A DNA stretch of 41,931 nt from Nitrososphaerales archaeon (GCA_023256385.1 JAGDXL010000019.1:1-41931); one strand, 5' to 3'; shown: positions 1 through 8,258, counted from the stretch's first letter. Notes: a model not told the origin generated them from the sequence alone. Numbers and translations are program-made.

Positions 1-55
1 TCAATGCGCCCGCCTCGTAAGCGGGAGACCGCGGGTTCAAATCCCGCCCGGGGCT
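1..55 (+). tRNA. tRNA-Thr(CGU), 5' part outside window
   Basis: The anticodon arm is complete: stem CCCGC/GCGGG with 7-nt loop CTCGTAA, giving anticodon CGT for ACG (Thr) codons. The T arm is GCGGG-TTCAAAT-CCCGC, followed by acceptor strand CCGGGGC and discriminator T. The acceptor 5' strand and most of the D arm lie before the window. CCA is not encoded, so the CCA enzyme in this window would add it. No intron is seen in the visible part. Confidence 0.85.
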
Positions 56-101
56 CTCCTCATGCGTTTCGCAAATATATTGGTAGATTGCCCTCACGGG
101 C

Positions 102-2135
102 ATGGGCAACCCCCTGAGATCATTCCTAGACCCAGCGTCAATATCGGTGGTCGGCCCGTCCCCAAAGGGCAACATAGGCACCGCCATACTGGAGAATTTG
201 CTCGATATGAAGTCGCGCGGCAGACTCAGGTCGGAGGTACACGCCGTGAACCCGATGTATGATAGCTGTCTCGGCGTACCGTGCGAAGCTGATCTTCCGG
301 CATCCGAGTTGCTCATAGTGGCGGTACCCCCATCCCTCTCTGTAGATTATCTGCGGAAGGCGGCCTCCATCGGCTACGCCGCTGCAATTGTGGTCTCCGG
401 CGGTTTCGAGGAGATAGGCGGCCCGTCGTTGAAGGGGCTACTGCCGGAGCTGGGCGGAATGAGGGTGCTCGGGCCCAACACCCTCGGCGTGGTCGATCCC
501 TACACGGGGGTCTTCGCCATATTTCTGCCCAGGAGGAAGAACGGCGCTGAGAACATACCAGAACCCAGGGCCGGCAACGTGGTACTGGTAGCACAGAGCG
601 GTGGCCTCAGCGCATCTCTCTATGACTACCTGAATTCCTCGGGTCCCGGGATCAGGGCGCTCGTATCGGTGGGGAATGCGGTTGACGTGGACATAACGGA
701 GTCCGTGGAGTACTTCGCCGATGATCCTAGGACGGCCGTGATCCTCCTGTACGTGGAGAGGGCATCTGAGGGAAGGGCTCTGCTGGACGCGATGAAGCGC
801 GCCAGGGACAATGGAAAGAGAGTCGTCGTCCTGATGGGCGGCACCACGTCGTCCGGCAGACGCGCTACCAGCTCCCACACAGCATCTATACTCTCATCAG
901 CACATGTGTCGGGGGAGGCATTTCGGCAGGCTGGCGCATACGTCGCTAAGGACCTCGAGGATGCGCTGGATGCAGCGAAGGTAGCATCTATGATAAATGG
1001 AGATCCGAGCGACAGCGTTGCAGTCCTGACGAACTCCGGGGGCGCGGGCGTGTTGGCGACCGATGCGCTCAGCTCACTGGGATTCAATCTACCGGATCTA
1101 TCATCGGATCCCCGGCTCAGCTCGCTGCGCGCCTCCGGGATTCTATCGCAACTCTCCTCAGTGGCCAATCCGGTGGACGTGACGGGATCCGCGTCTGACC
1201 GCGAGTTCATCGCCGCATACAGCGCCTTGATGGACGCACCTGTCGGTGGGATCGTATTGATTCCCACGCACTATCCACCTGGGATGACGGAGGATCTGCC
1301 GCGCGCGTTGGCCTCGCTATCCAGGAAACCCACGGTGGTGGTGGAGGTCGGCGATTCCGAGCTGTCCAGGCGCACGAGGTCGCTCTACGACTCACTCGGC
1401 CTTCCATCATATCCGAGTCCCGAGAGGGCATCCCGGGCGCTTCATGTAGCTAGGTGGTTCGCCAGGAATCTCGGCACGTGGACCGTAAACAGATCCGCGC
1501 ACGGTGGATTGCACATACGCGGCGGCCTGTGGCCAGACCTAGTGGACGCGCTATCGATAGCGGGGTTCGACATTCCAGAGTGGTCTTGGTTGGAATCGCC
1601 CGACGAATGGCCACCGAGTAATTATCCAGCGGTTTTGAAGGTGTATGCGCAGTCAATATCGCACAAGACGGAGGCCGGCGCAGTAATAGTAGGAATACGC
1701 GACGCGCATGAGATGGAGGAGGCCATGCGCAGGCTGGCACCTATAGCTAAAGCCGCGTCTGGTAGGATATATGCCCAGAGAATGGTTCGCGGGGTTGAGA
1801 TGAGGGTTGGCCTGGTCAGAGATCACGACTTTGGCTGCGTGGTCGACGTTGGCCTGGGAGGCGTATTGACGGAGATACTGGGGGATCATTCCACGAGGGT
1901 GGCGCCGGTGACATCCGAGGAGGCGTTTTCTATGATATCGGAGCTCAGGCTGAGGCCTCTTCTAGAGGGATATAGGGGGATGCCTCGGGTGGATACGGGA
2001 AGGCTATCCTCCGCGATCTCAAAGTTCAGCGACGTCGCATGTTCTGAGGGGGTAGTGGAGCTCGAGGTGAATCCATTGATCGTGGACGGCCCCAAGCTCT
2101 ATGCCGTTGATGCGAGGGCTGTATTGTCCGCATGA
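102..2135 (+). CDS. ADP-forming acetyl/acyl-CoA synthetase, fused alpha-beta subunits
   Basis: NDP-forming acyl-CoA synthetase that converts acyl-CoA, ADP and Pi into free acid, ATP and CoA; in archaea it is a main route for ATP from acetyl-CoA or other acyl-CoAs. Order: CoA-binding Rossmann domain (about residues 1-130), ligase-CoA flavodoxin-like domain (about 155-290) with the phospho-histidine in SSHTAS (H259), then an ATP-grasp domain (about 460-677) with SHKTEAGAV. The 677-aa length fits a one-chain alpha-beta fusion. An AAATATAT box at 73-80 lies about 25 nt before the ATG, which points to a leaderless mRNA. The neighbouring propionate genes make an acyl-CoA substrate plausible, but acetate versus propionate cannot be decided from sequence alone. 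Confidence 0.92.
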   Translation: MGNPLRSFLDPASISVVGPSPKGNIGTAILENLLDMKSRGRLRSEVHAVNPMYDSCLGVPCEADLPASELLIVAVPPSLSVDYLRKAASIGYAAAIVVSGGFEEIGGPSLKGLLPELGGMRVLGPNTLGVVDPYTGVFAIFLPRRKNGAENIPEPRAGNVVLVAQSGGLSASLYDYLNSSGPGIRALVSVGNAVDVDITESVEYFADDPRTAVILLYVERASEGRALLDAMKRARDNGKRVVVLMGGTTSSGRRATSSHTASILSSAHVSGEAFRQAGAYVAKDLEDALDAAKVASMINGDPSDSVAVLTNSGGAGVLATDALSSLGFNLPDLSSDPRLSSLRASGILSQLSSVANPVDVTGSASDREFIAAYSALMDAPVGGIVLIPTHYPPGMTEDLPRALASLSRKPTVVVEVGDSELSRRTRSLYDSLGLPSYPSPERASRALHVARWFARNLGTWTVNRSAHGGLHIRGGLWPDLVDALSIAGFDIPEWSWLESPDEWPPSNYPAVLKVYAQSISHKTEAGAVIVGIRDAHEMEEAMRRLAPIAKAASGRIYAQRMVRGVEMRVGLVRDHDFGCVVDVGLGGVLTEILGDHSTRVAPVTSEEAFSMISELRLRPLLEGYRGMPRVDTGRLSSAISKFSDVACSEGVVELEVNPLIVDGPKLYAVDARAVLSA

Positions 2136-2145
2136 GCGTGGGCCC

Positions 2146-2255
2146 TTGACGACCGTGGCGCGCGTGAAGCCACGCCCCTCCCCTCATTGCCCCCTGGGAC
2201 GGCAAGGTGGAGTCATGGGCGGGAAGCTCCTGGGCTTCAGCCGAGGAGAGCCTGC
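2146..2255 (+). mobile_element. Degenerate IS605/tnpB-derived remnant, copy 1
   Basis: The shortest of three related copies in this window. It starts with TTGACGACCGTGGCGCG, similar to the tnpB-like start of copies 2 and 3, and then, after a large deletion, has the shared 3' block beginning GGCAAGGTGG and running through GGGAAGCTCC and GGCTTCAGCC to GAGGAG. The hairpin CTCC..GGC-TTCA-GCC..GGAG is Watson-Crick paired in its inner stem here, while copy 3 has a G-U pair, so the fold is kept. The TATA box seen before the other copies is absent because the element abuts the end of the acyl-CoA synthetase gene. It sits just upstream of the citrate synthase promoter. Confidence 0.5.
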
Positions 2256-2267
2256 TAAACCAAAGAA

Positions 2268-2277
2268 TTATAAATAT
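2268..2277 (+). promoter_or_regulatory. TATA box of citrate synthase
   Basis: TTATAAATAT lies about 23-26 nt before the two adjacent start ATGs (2295 and 2298), so transcription should begin at or next to the start codon. Confidence 0.75.
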
Positions 2278-2294
2278 CCTTTGTTAACATAGAA

Positions 2295-3443
2295 ATGATG
2301 GAGAAGATAAGCAGGGGTCTTGAGGATGTTGACATCAAATGGACCAAGCTTACTACCATAGACGGCGAGAAGGGAATCCTCAGGTACTCCGGTTACAGCG
2401 TGGAAGACCTCGTGAACGGAGGCGCATCAGCTGAGGAGATACAATATCTATTCCTAAACGGCGAATTGCCGCGGGAACAGGAACTCCGCGATTTCTCGTC
2501 CAAGGTGGAGCGCGGGTATCGCGTTCCTGCGCACGTGTTATCCGCCATCTCCAATCTTCCCAGATCATCTGATGCAGTCGCCCTCCAGATGGGCGCATTC
2601 GCGGCGCTGGCGGCCTCGGAGCGCTTCAAGTGGGATAAGACGACCGACAGGGATGTGGCCGCGTCCACCATAGGCAACATGCTCACGATAACCGCCAACG
2701 CGTATCGTCACGTGGAGGGCATGCCGTTCACGGAACCGGATCCGCGCGGTGGTTACGCCAAGGCGTTCCTAAGGGCGGCGCTTGGCAGGGAGCCCACGGA
2801 CGAGGAGTCGAAGGCCATGAACGCGGCACTCATACTTTACATGGATCACGAGGTTCCGGCCTCCACGACCGCGGGGCTGGTCGTGGTGTCGACGCTGTCC
2901 GATATGTACTCGGGCGTGACGGGTGCGCTCGCGGCGCTCAAGGGTCCGCTTCATGGAGGTGCAGCGGAGGCAGCCATAGCGCAGTTCGCTGAGATAGGCT
3001 CCGAGGACTCGGTGGAGAAATGGTTCCAGGAGAACATCCTGTCCGGCAGGAGGAGGTTGATGGGGTTCGGCCATAGGGTCTACCGGACTTATGATCCCAG
3101 GGCGAGGATATTCAAGGGATTCGCCGAGCGTTTGGCTCCAAGAAACCCGGAGGCGTATAAGTACTACCGTATAGCATTGAAACTCGAGGAGCTGGGGATC
3201 GCGCAGTTCGGATCTAAAGGCATATATCCAAACACGGACTTCTGGTCCGGGATAGTCTACATGTCCATAGGATTCCCCCTGAAGAACAACATATACACAG
3301 CGCTCTTTGCTTTGTCCAGGATAACCGGGTGGCTGGCGCACTTCATAGAGTACGTCGAGGAGCAGCATCGCCTGATAAGGCCCAGGGCGGTCTATATCGG
3401 TCCGGGCGAGAGGAGATTTATACCCCTGAGTGGTCGCTCATAG
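2295..3443 (+). CDS. gltA: Citrate synthase / 2-methylcitrate synthase
   Basis: Type II-fold citrate synthase of the short archaeal/Gram-positive kind (382 aa). It condenses acetyl-CoA, and possibly propionyl-CoA, with oxaloacetate. The catalytic residues are visible: His in GPLHGGA, His in GFGHRVY and Asp in NTDFWSG. The leaderless promoter supports the start at 2295 or 2298. The gene meets the prpD-prpB operon tail to tail, with stop codons overlapping by 6 nt. This context suggests it serves the 2-methylcitrate cycle; the same enzyme may also serve the TCA cycle, because thermophile homologues often use both substrates. Substrate preference is inference. Confidence 0.93.
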   Translation: MMEKISRGLEDVDIKWTKLTTIDGEKGILRYSGYSVEDLVNGGASAEEIQYLFLNGELPREQELRDFSSKVERGYRVPAHVLSAISNLPRSSDAVALQMGAFAALAASERFKWDKTTDRDVAASTIGNMLTITANAYRHVEGMPFTEPDPRGGYAKAFLRAALGREPTDEESKAMNAALILYMDHEVPASTTAGLVVVSTLSDMYSGVTGALAALKGPLHGGAAEAAIAQFAEIGSEDSVEKWFQENILSGRRRLMGFGHRVYRTYDPRARIFKGFAERLAPRNPEAYKYYRIALKLEELGIAQFGSKGIYPNTDFWSGIVYMSIGFPLKNNIYTALFALSRITGWLAHFIEYVEEQHRLIRPRAVYIGPGERRFIPLSGRS

Positions 3444-4283
3444 TCCGATCCTGCGCGTAGCCTCCCTCGCTATTTCCGCGTCAAGTTCCTCGTATCTATG
3501 ATAGTGTATGACCTCGTACTGGTCCTTTCTGGTCATCAATTTATCCAGGAAGTCCTCCTGGGTCCCCCTTTCCATGAGATGCGCATACGCGTCAGCGGCA
3601 GCCCGCGCCGCCGCCCTGAAAGCCGTGACCGGAAATATCACAATTCTGTAACCCATATTACGGAACTCATCCGCGCTAATGTAGGGAGTCTTGCCGAATT
3701 CCGTCATGTTAGCCAGCAGCGGGTACTTTATCCTATTGGCGGCCTCGGCGAACTCCTCCCGACTGAGCAATGCCTCCGGGAATATTATATCCGCTCCAAC
3801 TTTCCCATAGAGGTTTGCCCTCTCAACGGCCTCCTCCAGGCCCATAACGCCCCGAGCATCGGTTCTGGCTACTATGAGCGCCTTCCTCCTCGCTTTGAGC
3901 GCAGCCACTATCTTCTCAACCATCTCATCCCTGGAGACTACGTCCTTGCCCTCCAGATGTCCGCACCTCTTCGGCATCCTCTGGTCCTCTATCTGCACGG
4001 CGCTGGCCCCTGCCTCCTCGAGCACCTGCACCGTGCGGTAAACGTTGAGCGCCTCCCCGAATCCGGTGTCCGCGTCGACTATTATGGGAAGATCCGTCAC
4101 GCGCCTAATCCTCCTGAGGGCCTCTGCCACCTCGTCCAACGTTATCAGTCCCAGGTCCGGAAGCCCCATGGACGATGTCAGCGCTGCACCAGAAAGATAC
4201 AGCGCATTGAACCCGGCCCTCTCAGCCAGCAGTGCAGAGAAGGGGTCCCAGACGCCCGGGGCTACCGTGAAGCGACCCAGCAG
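3438..4283 (-). CDS. prpB: 2-methylisocitrate lyase (isocitrate lyase family), probable CTG start
   Basis: Cleaves 2-methylisocitrate to pyruvate and succinate. Visible family motifs are VDADTGFGE and the catalytic cysteine in KRCGHLEG. The ORF-track start (ATG at 4169) would cut off the first conserved strand and helix: the frame continues upstream with FTVAPGVWDPFSALLAERAGF, typical of this family. The frame is open back to a stop at 4311, but no ATG, GTG or TTG occurs in that stretch. A CTG at 4281-4283, just after GGGAGAGG and 10 nt after the prpD stop, is the best-placed start and gives 281 aa. An alternative is a sequencing error or frameshift at the prpD-prpB junction. Second gene of a prpD-prpB operon. 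Confidence 0.85.
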   Translation of the reverse strand: MLGRFTVAPGVWDPFSALLAERAGFNALYLSGAALTSSMGLPDLGLITLDEVAEALRRIRRVTDLPIIVDADTGFGEALNVYRTVQVLEEAGASAVQIEDQRMPKRCGHLEGKDVVSRDEMVEKIVAALKARRKALIVARTDARGVMGLEEAVERANLYGKVGADIIFPEALLSREEFAEAANRIKYPLLANMTEFGKTPYISADEFRNMGYRIVIFPVTAFRAAARAAADAYAHLMERGTQEDFLDKLMTRKDQYEVIHYHRYEELDAEIAREATRRIGL

Positions 4284-4293
4284 TTCCTCTCCC

Positions 4294-5586
4294 TCAGACG
4301 ACGAGATCCCTCACCCCGAGGTTCCTCGCGCTCAATGCCGCATTGATGGAGTCATCGCGAAGTCCGAGATCCCTCGCCTTCTTCACCAACTCAGCATCAC
4401 TCATCGGCCGGTCGGCGTGTCCCCTCGGGAGCTCCAAGTACGATTCATATGTTCCTCTTTCCGTCTTGACCCTTATCCTCACCGGGAGCTTTTTCGGATA
4501 CATTGACGTGAACTCCTCCTTCTCCACGACCTTCACCTTGGACATGACGCGTCTCACAGTCGGATCCCCTATCAGATCGTAGGAGTCCAACCAGAACCTG
4601 CGCTTTACTAGTGCGACGGATACCATGAAGGGCAGACTGTGGTCCGCGGTTTCCCGATTCTCCGGGGCCCATTTGCTGGGGTCGTCCGCCAGTATCGTCT
4701 TGGCGGCCTCGTACGTCTCAACGATCACCTCCTCCACCTCTCCTTCGAGGTCCATGGATAGCGCCGCCTCTATAGCCGCCTGCGCGTGGTACTCTGCGGG
4801 ATACTCCTTAATGTGCGTCCTCAATATCCCACGAGGCTCTCCCAGATCCTTGAAGGCTTCCTCATCAACATCCTTCAACACCACATTGACAAGCCCCATC
4901 CTGCCCGAGAAGGGAAGTGCCGGACCTGTGACCCCCTCCTTGGCCAGTATGGCCGCGAACGTCGCATTACGCGAGGCATCCGCGGCTGCTCCCGCCTTCC
5001 ACATGGAGAGGGCGCCGCTCCGAGTCTCCCTCAGTGCCACGTTTGGCACCAGTGACAGTGAAATAGCGTTCTTCGTCCTTACGCGGTCCAGCCCCATCAA
5101 CTTTGAGATAGCGGCCGCCTCCGCGACTCCCAAGAACAACACATGATCGAACCCCCTGGCCCTGAGGGACGAGTAGTCGCATAGTCTGACGCCGATCTCA
5201 TATCCAACCGCGGCCGCCTCCACGAGCCTCCTGCCGGTCGATCCCATCGCGGCCCCCACAGCCAGTAGCCCGCCTAGCATATCGCTAGGATGGAGCGGCT
5301 CTCTCGATAGGTATGTGTCATTGAAGTCAAGATACCTGATAAGAAACGTGTTGTAGAACGCCGCGTAGTCGGGGGAGAACGCGCCGCCATCGACCGTCCT
5401 GTAGTCTCCCCTGAGGTATGAGCCCACAGCCCTGAGCGTGCCGGCCGCCGTTGCGCGCGAGGAATACGCTGCGTTGGCCAGCGCGTCCGCTATCCTCCGC
5501 TCTACCTCGTGTACTACCTCGTGGGACAGCTTCTCGTACTCCACTTCCTGCACGTAGTCCGCAATTAGATCCGAGATCTCCTCCAT
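4294..5586 (-). CDS. prpD: 2-methylcitrate dehydratase, MmgE/PrpD family
   Basis: A 430-aa MmgE/PrpD protein that would dehydrate 2-methylcitrate in the propionate-oxidising 2-methylcitrate cycle. Family-like segments are the N-terminal helical half (with DFNDTYL and HPSDMLGGLLAVG) and the C-terminal half with the EYPAEYHAQAAIEAAL stretch. It is the first gene of a two-gene operon with prpB directly downstream. The TATA box at 5611-5620 is about 29 nt from the ATG, so the mRNA is leaderless. A separate aconitase-type isomerase for the cycle is not in the window. Family assignment is strong; the exact substrate rests on the prpB and citrate synthase neighbours. Confidence 0.88.
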   Translation of the reverse strand: MEEISDLIADYVQEVEYEKLSHEVVHEVERRIADALANAAYSSRATAAGTLRAVGSYLRGDYRTVDGGAFSPDYAAFYNTFLIRYLDFNDTYLSREPLHPSDMLGGLLAVGAAMGSTGRRLVEAAAVGYEIGVRLCDYSSLRARGFDHVLFLGVAEAAAISKLMGLDRVRTKNAISLSLVPNVALRETRSGALSMWKAGAAADASRNATFAAILAKEGVTGPALPFSGRMGLVNVVLKDVDEEAFKDLGEPRGILRTHIKEYPAEYHAQAAIEAALSMDLEGEVEEVIVETYEAAKTILADDPSKWAPENRETADHSLPFMVSVALVKRRFWLDSYDLIGDPTVRRVMSKVKVVEKEEFTSMYPKKLPVRIRVKTERGTYESYLELPRGHADRPMSDAELVKKARDLGLRDDSINAALSARNLGVRDLVV

Positions 5587-5610
5587 TTGAGTTCACTAAC
5601 ACGTTGGCCG

Positions 5611-5620
5611 AATATAAGCA
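5611..5620 (-). promoter_or_regulatory. TATA box of prpD-prpB
   Basis: On the minus strand this reads TGCTTATATT, centred about 29 nt upstream of the prpD ATG. Confidence 0.65.
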
Positions 5621-5730
5621 AATGGGGCGCGATGCGCGGCCGTGCCCCGTATACATATGATTACAGTATATTAGAAGTATTAAGTAAGCGGGAAAACCAT
5701 CAGGAAGCTAACGTGCGACCTCTCCCAAAG

Positions 5731-5956
5731 CTTTATAAAAGATTGTGAGTGCGTGGCATTGATGTCGACCGTGAGGCGCAGGTTTCATATATGCGCGGAT
5801 TGCGCGGCGCATATGCTCTACAGCACCCCGCGGTCGGCGCTCAGGACGGGAGCCATCCCCGATATCTATGGAGCTCCACCCCCTTTAGCTCCAAAGAGGC
5901 GGCAAGGCGGGGCAATTAGCTGGGAAGCTCCGGGGCCTTCAGCTGAGAAGTAGCTC
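5731..5956 (+). mobile_element. IS605/tnpB-derived remnant with promoter, copy 2
   Basis: Starts with a TATA box (CTTTATAAAA, 5731-5740). About 25 nt later comes TTGATGTCGACCGTG, which reads (L/M)(M)STVRRRF in frame and resembles the first residues of TnpB proteins. The rest of tnpB is missing. A 3' block starting GGCAAGGCGGGG and ending GGGAAGCTCC..GGCCTTCAGC..TAGCTC has the form of an IS200/IS605 right end, where omega RNA is encoded. The short ORF of the track (5753-5953) covers it. The 3' hairpin is weaker here than in copy 3. The surrounding 5587-5986 stretch holds only the prpD promoter, this element and the approach to tRNA-Pro. Confidence 0.55.
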
Positions 5957-5986
5957 CAACCTCCCGTCCTACGCTGTCTTCACTCA

Positions 5987-6060
5987 GGGGCTGTGGGCTA
6001 GCCTGGTAGGCTGCCGGCCTTGGGCGCCGGCGGTCGCCGGTTCAAATCCGGCCAGCCCCA
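5987..6060 (+). tRNA. tRNA-Pro(UGG)
   Basis: A 74-nt cloverleaf: acceptor GGGGCTG/CAGCCCC with discriminator A, anticodon stem CCGGC/GCCGG with 7-nt loop CTTGGGC (anticodon TGG), and T arm GCCGG-TTCAAAT-CCGGC. No intron and no encoded CCA. Confidence 0.95.
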
Positions 6061-6161
6061 TCACGAGCAATCTGCGGCCGCCCAGCCCTTACCCCCCATG
6101 TCAAATATATTTAAACTGCACTCAACAATATTTAATTAATGGGACGCACCAGCGCAGCGGG

Positions 6162-7916
6162 TTGTCCGAGGGGCAGTTCAGGCGCGCCATCGGCATATTC
6201 TCCGTGATCTCGTCGCCGAGCAGGCTGGAGATACTGAGGCAGCTGAACTCAAGGGGTCCCATGGGCTACTCAGAGCTGAAGTCCAGTACCGGATTTCGGG
6301 CAAAGAAGGAGTCAGGGAAGTTCGCTTATCATCTGAGGAAGCTTCTGAGGCAGGGCCTGATACAGCACAATAGGGTCGATAAGAAGTACGGCATAACTCC
6401 GCTGGGCAGGCTCGTCCTGAACGCCGCGCGGGAAATAGATGAGCGCGCACTCCTCCATGTCGAGCAGGTAATGATAAGGACTACGCATGAGACACTGGAG
6501 CCCTTCAGCTCCAATCGGTTGATGCAGAGCCTCGTGAAGGAGGCCGGAATGTCCAGGGATGCTGCCCAGAAGATAGCCTCGGAAATAGAGCACCTAGTGA
6601 TGGGGCGCGAAGGTCTCTACCTGACGACGCCCATGATAAGGGGAATGGCTTCCTACTTGCTCCTCGTGGACGGCAAGGACGATGAGAGCACTAGGCTGGC
6701 GAAGTTAGGCATATCCAACTGGGACCTCGAGCTAATGTTGTCCTCATCGCCAGGAGTTCAGAGCGTCATACGCGAGGCCGGATTCCGCGCGCTGCGCGAG
6801 CGCGAACTCTTCTCCTCATATCCCAAGGACGTGGTCGACGCCCACATGGAGGGTGAGCTCAACATAAGGGACATCGGCACCTCGACGCTCGCACCTGACA
6901 GCGTATCTATACCACTGGACCGCTCCGCACAACTCGAGGATCTACTATCGCTGGCGCTCTCCACCAGAGTGGAGCTATCCATCGTAGCGCGCGAGGACCA
7001 TGATCCATCGGAACTCCGCCGTCTCCTGTTGAACGTTGAATCCGCCCTCAGGGCATATGGATGGCCCGTCCTTCTCAACACAGTCCTTCTCAACGAGGAC
7101 CTTGTGAAGGCGACCGATGGGCTGAGAGGCGCCGAGGGCTCCCGGCTCTCGTTCACCCTCGCATTTCCCGGTTCGCCGAGGGCGGCTGCGGCCCTCGCCT
7201 CCCGCGGCTTGGCGGTGTCCACCTCCACTACCGGCGCGCTCAGGTCGTTCCTCGGGGCTCCCGTCGATCCCGAGCTGCCGTTGATATCTATAGTCGGCGC
7301 ATCGGTAAACATGCCTAGGCTGGCGTACGAGACCCAGGGAGATGAGGCATACTTCAGCGCGAGGCTCCTACAGGTGGTGGAGAAGGCGTCGTCGGCGCTC
7401 GAGCACCGGATGAAGAATCTACCGAGATCATTTAACGGCAATAGGATAATGTCCGGTGCCAAAGTATTTGGGTTCGTCAACCTGATAGGGTACTCCGAGT
7501 CACCGCCCGCCGTGAAGCTGGGCCCGAGCCTTATACGGCTGGTGGAGGGCACAGGAGTTCTCGCCGCGCTCATGTACGATCATAGATCGGCCCAGAGACT
7601 GCGTCGCCTGGACGCGGAGCGCATGCCGCCCTCCGAGCTGCCGCACATCGCTGGATGGATACCGGATGGTTACACCAGCGGATATTACGCGCCGCCCTCC
7701 GAGCGCTCGCAGACCCAAGTACCGCTCACCTCGGCATATGCCAACATCGTGCAGTCCCACGAGCTCACAAATACTGTTGACGAGCATACATCAGTAGTTC
7801 CAACGTTAAAGGTGTGCAGGGCATGCGGGTCGCTGAATCCTCCGGGAGCCACGGCCTGTTCTAGGTGCGGATCCTCCGCGCTTGCACCGCTGTATAATGG
7901 CGTGCTAATTTCATGA
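6162..7916 (+). CDS. Winged-helix regulator fused to ATP-cone and NrdD-like domain
   Basis: A 584-aa fusion. Residues 1-95 form an ArsR-like winged helix (SPSRLEILRQL, then KFAYHLRKLLRQGLI). About 97-175 resemble the nucleotide-binding ATP-cone of ribonucleotide reductases (IRTTHETLEPF..LMQSLVKEAGM). The following about 360 residues look like anaerobic reductase NrdD, including VVDAHMEGELNIRDIG. The C-terminus is a zinc ribbon (CRACG..CSRCG), and the protein ends soon after it, without the glycyl-radical segment a working NrdD needs. It is therefore probably a DNA-binding nucleotide sensor derived from NrdD, not a reductase. The TTG start is supported by an AATATTTAATTAAT box (6127-6140) centred about 28 nt upstream; ATG 6139 is out of frame. 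It converges with nac, overlapping by 6 nt. Confidence 0.75.
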   Translation: MSEGQFRRAIGIFSVISSPSRLEILRQLNSRGPMGYSELKSSTGFRAKKESGKFAYHLRKLLRQGLIQHNRVDKKYGITPLGRLVLNAAREIDERALLHVEQVMIRTTHETLEPFSSNRLMQSLVKEAGMSRDAAQKIASEIEHLVMGREGLYLTTPMIRGMASYLLLVDGKDDESTRLAKLGISNWDLELMLSSSPGVQSVIREAGFRALRERELFSSYPKDVVDAHMEGELNIRDIGTSTLAPDSVSIPLDRSAQLEDLLSLALSTRVELSIVAREDHDPSELRRLLLNVESALRAYGWPVLLNTVLLNEDLVKATDGLRGAEGSRLSFTLAFPGSPRAAAALASRGLAVSTSTTGALRSFLGAPVDPELPLISIVGASVNMPRLAYETQGDEAYFSARLLQVVEKASSALEHRMKNLPRSFNGNRIMSGAKVFGFVNLIGYSESPPAVKLGPSLIRLVEGTGVLAALMYDHRSAQRLRRLDAERMPPSELPHIAGWIPDGYTSGYYAPPSERSQTQVPLTSAYANIVQSHELTNTVDEHTSVVPTLKVCRACGSLNPPGATACSRCGSSALAPLYNGVLIS

Positions 7917-8258
7917 CTGCTGCTGTAGCTTAAGTATGGCGGCTGCCAGATCCCCGCCCGCCTCTACCAGCGCCTGTATAGCTTGGTCGCGCGTCGCTCC
8001 AGTCTGCTCCATCACGAGCTTCACGTCCTCCTCGGAGAGCGTAACTTCCTCCTCTCCCTCGGTCACTTCCTCCTTTCCCATCACGTTGTAGATCGCTACA
8101 TCCTTCTCCTTGGTCCTCAACTTGTACACGGTGGGATCCTTGACGCGTATCGTCCTTCCGCCCTCCATCTGCATAATGACTTCCTTGACGCCCTCTATCT
8201 CCTCCACGTTTAGGCCCATCTTCTCCATCATCCTGCGGGCCTGTCTATTGGAAATCAA
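7911..8258 (-). CDS. nac: Archaeal nascent polypeptide-associated complex protein
   Basis: Homodimeric archaeal NAC, a ribosome-associated chaperone at the nascent-chain exit. It has an N-terminal helix (NRQARRMMEKMGL), the NAC domain (about residues 15-75) and a C-terminal UBA domain (TGATRDQAIQALVEAGGDLAAAILKLQ). The track ORF starts at 8312, but a TATA-like CTATAAC at 8284-8290 lies inside that extension. The TTG at 8258 is about 29 nt from it and matches the usual family N-terminus, giving 115 aa. GTG 8270 is the alternative. Confidence 0.9.
   Translation of the reverse strand: MISNRQARRMMEKMGLNVEEIEGVKEVIMQMEGGRTIRVKDPTVYKLRTKEKDVAIYNVMGKEEVTEGEEEVTLSEEDVKLVMEQTGATRDQAIQALVEAGGDLAAAILKLQQQS

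Noticed and set aside
13-1431. Antisense ORFs within the acyl-CoA synthetase gene (for example 438-878 and 626-1267)
   Set aside because: Shadows of a confident gene; low-complexity translations without promoters.
3498-4346. Long plus-strand ORF (282 aa) antisense to prpB
   Set aside because: Lies opposite a well-supported enzyme gene; its translation has no recognisable motif and is rich in His, Arg and Leu, as expected for a shadow frame in GC-rich DNA.
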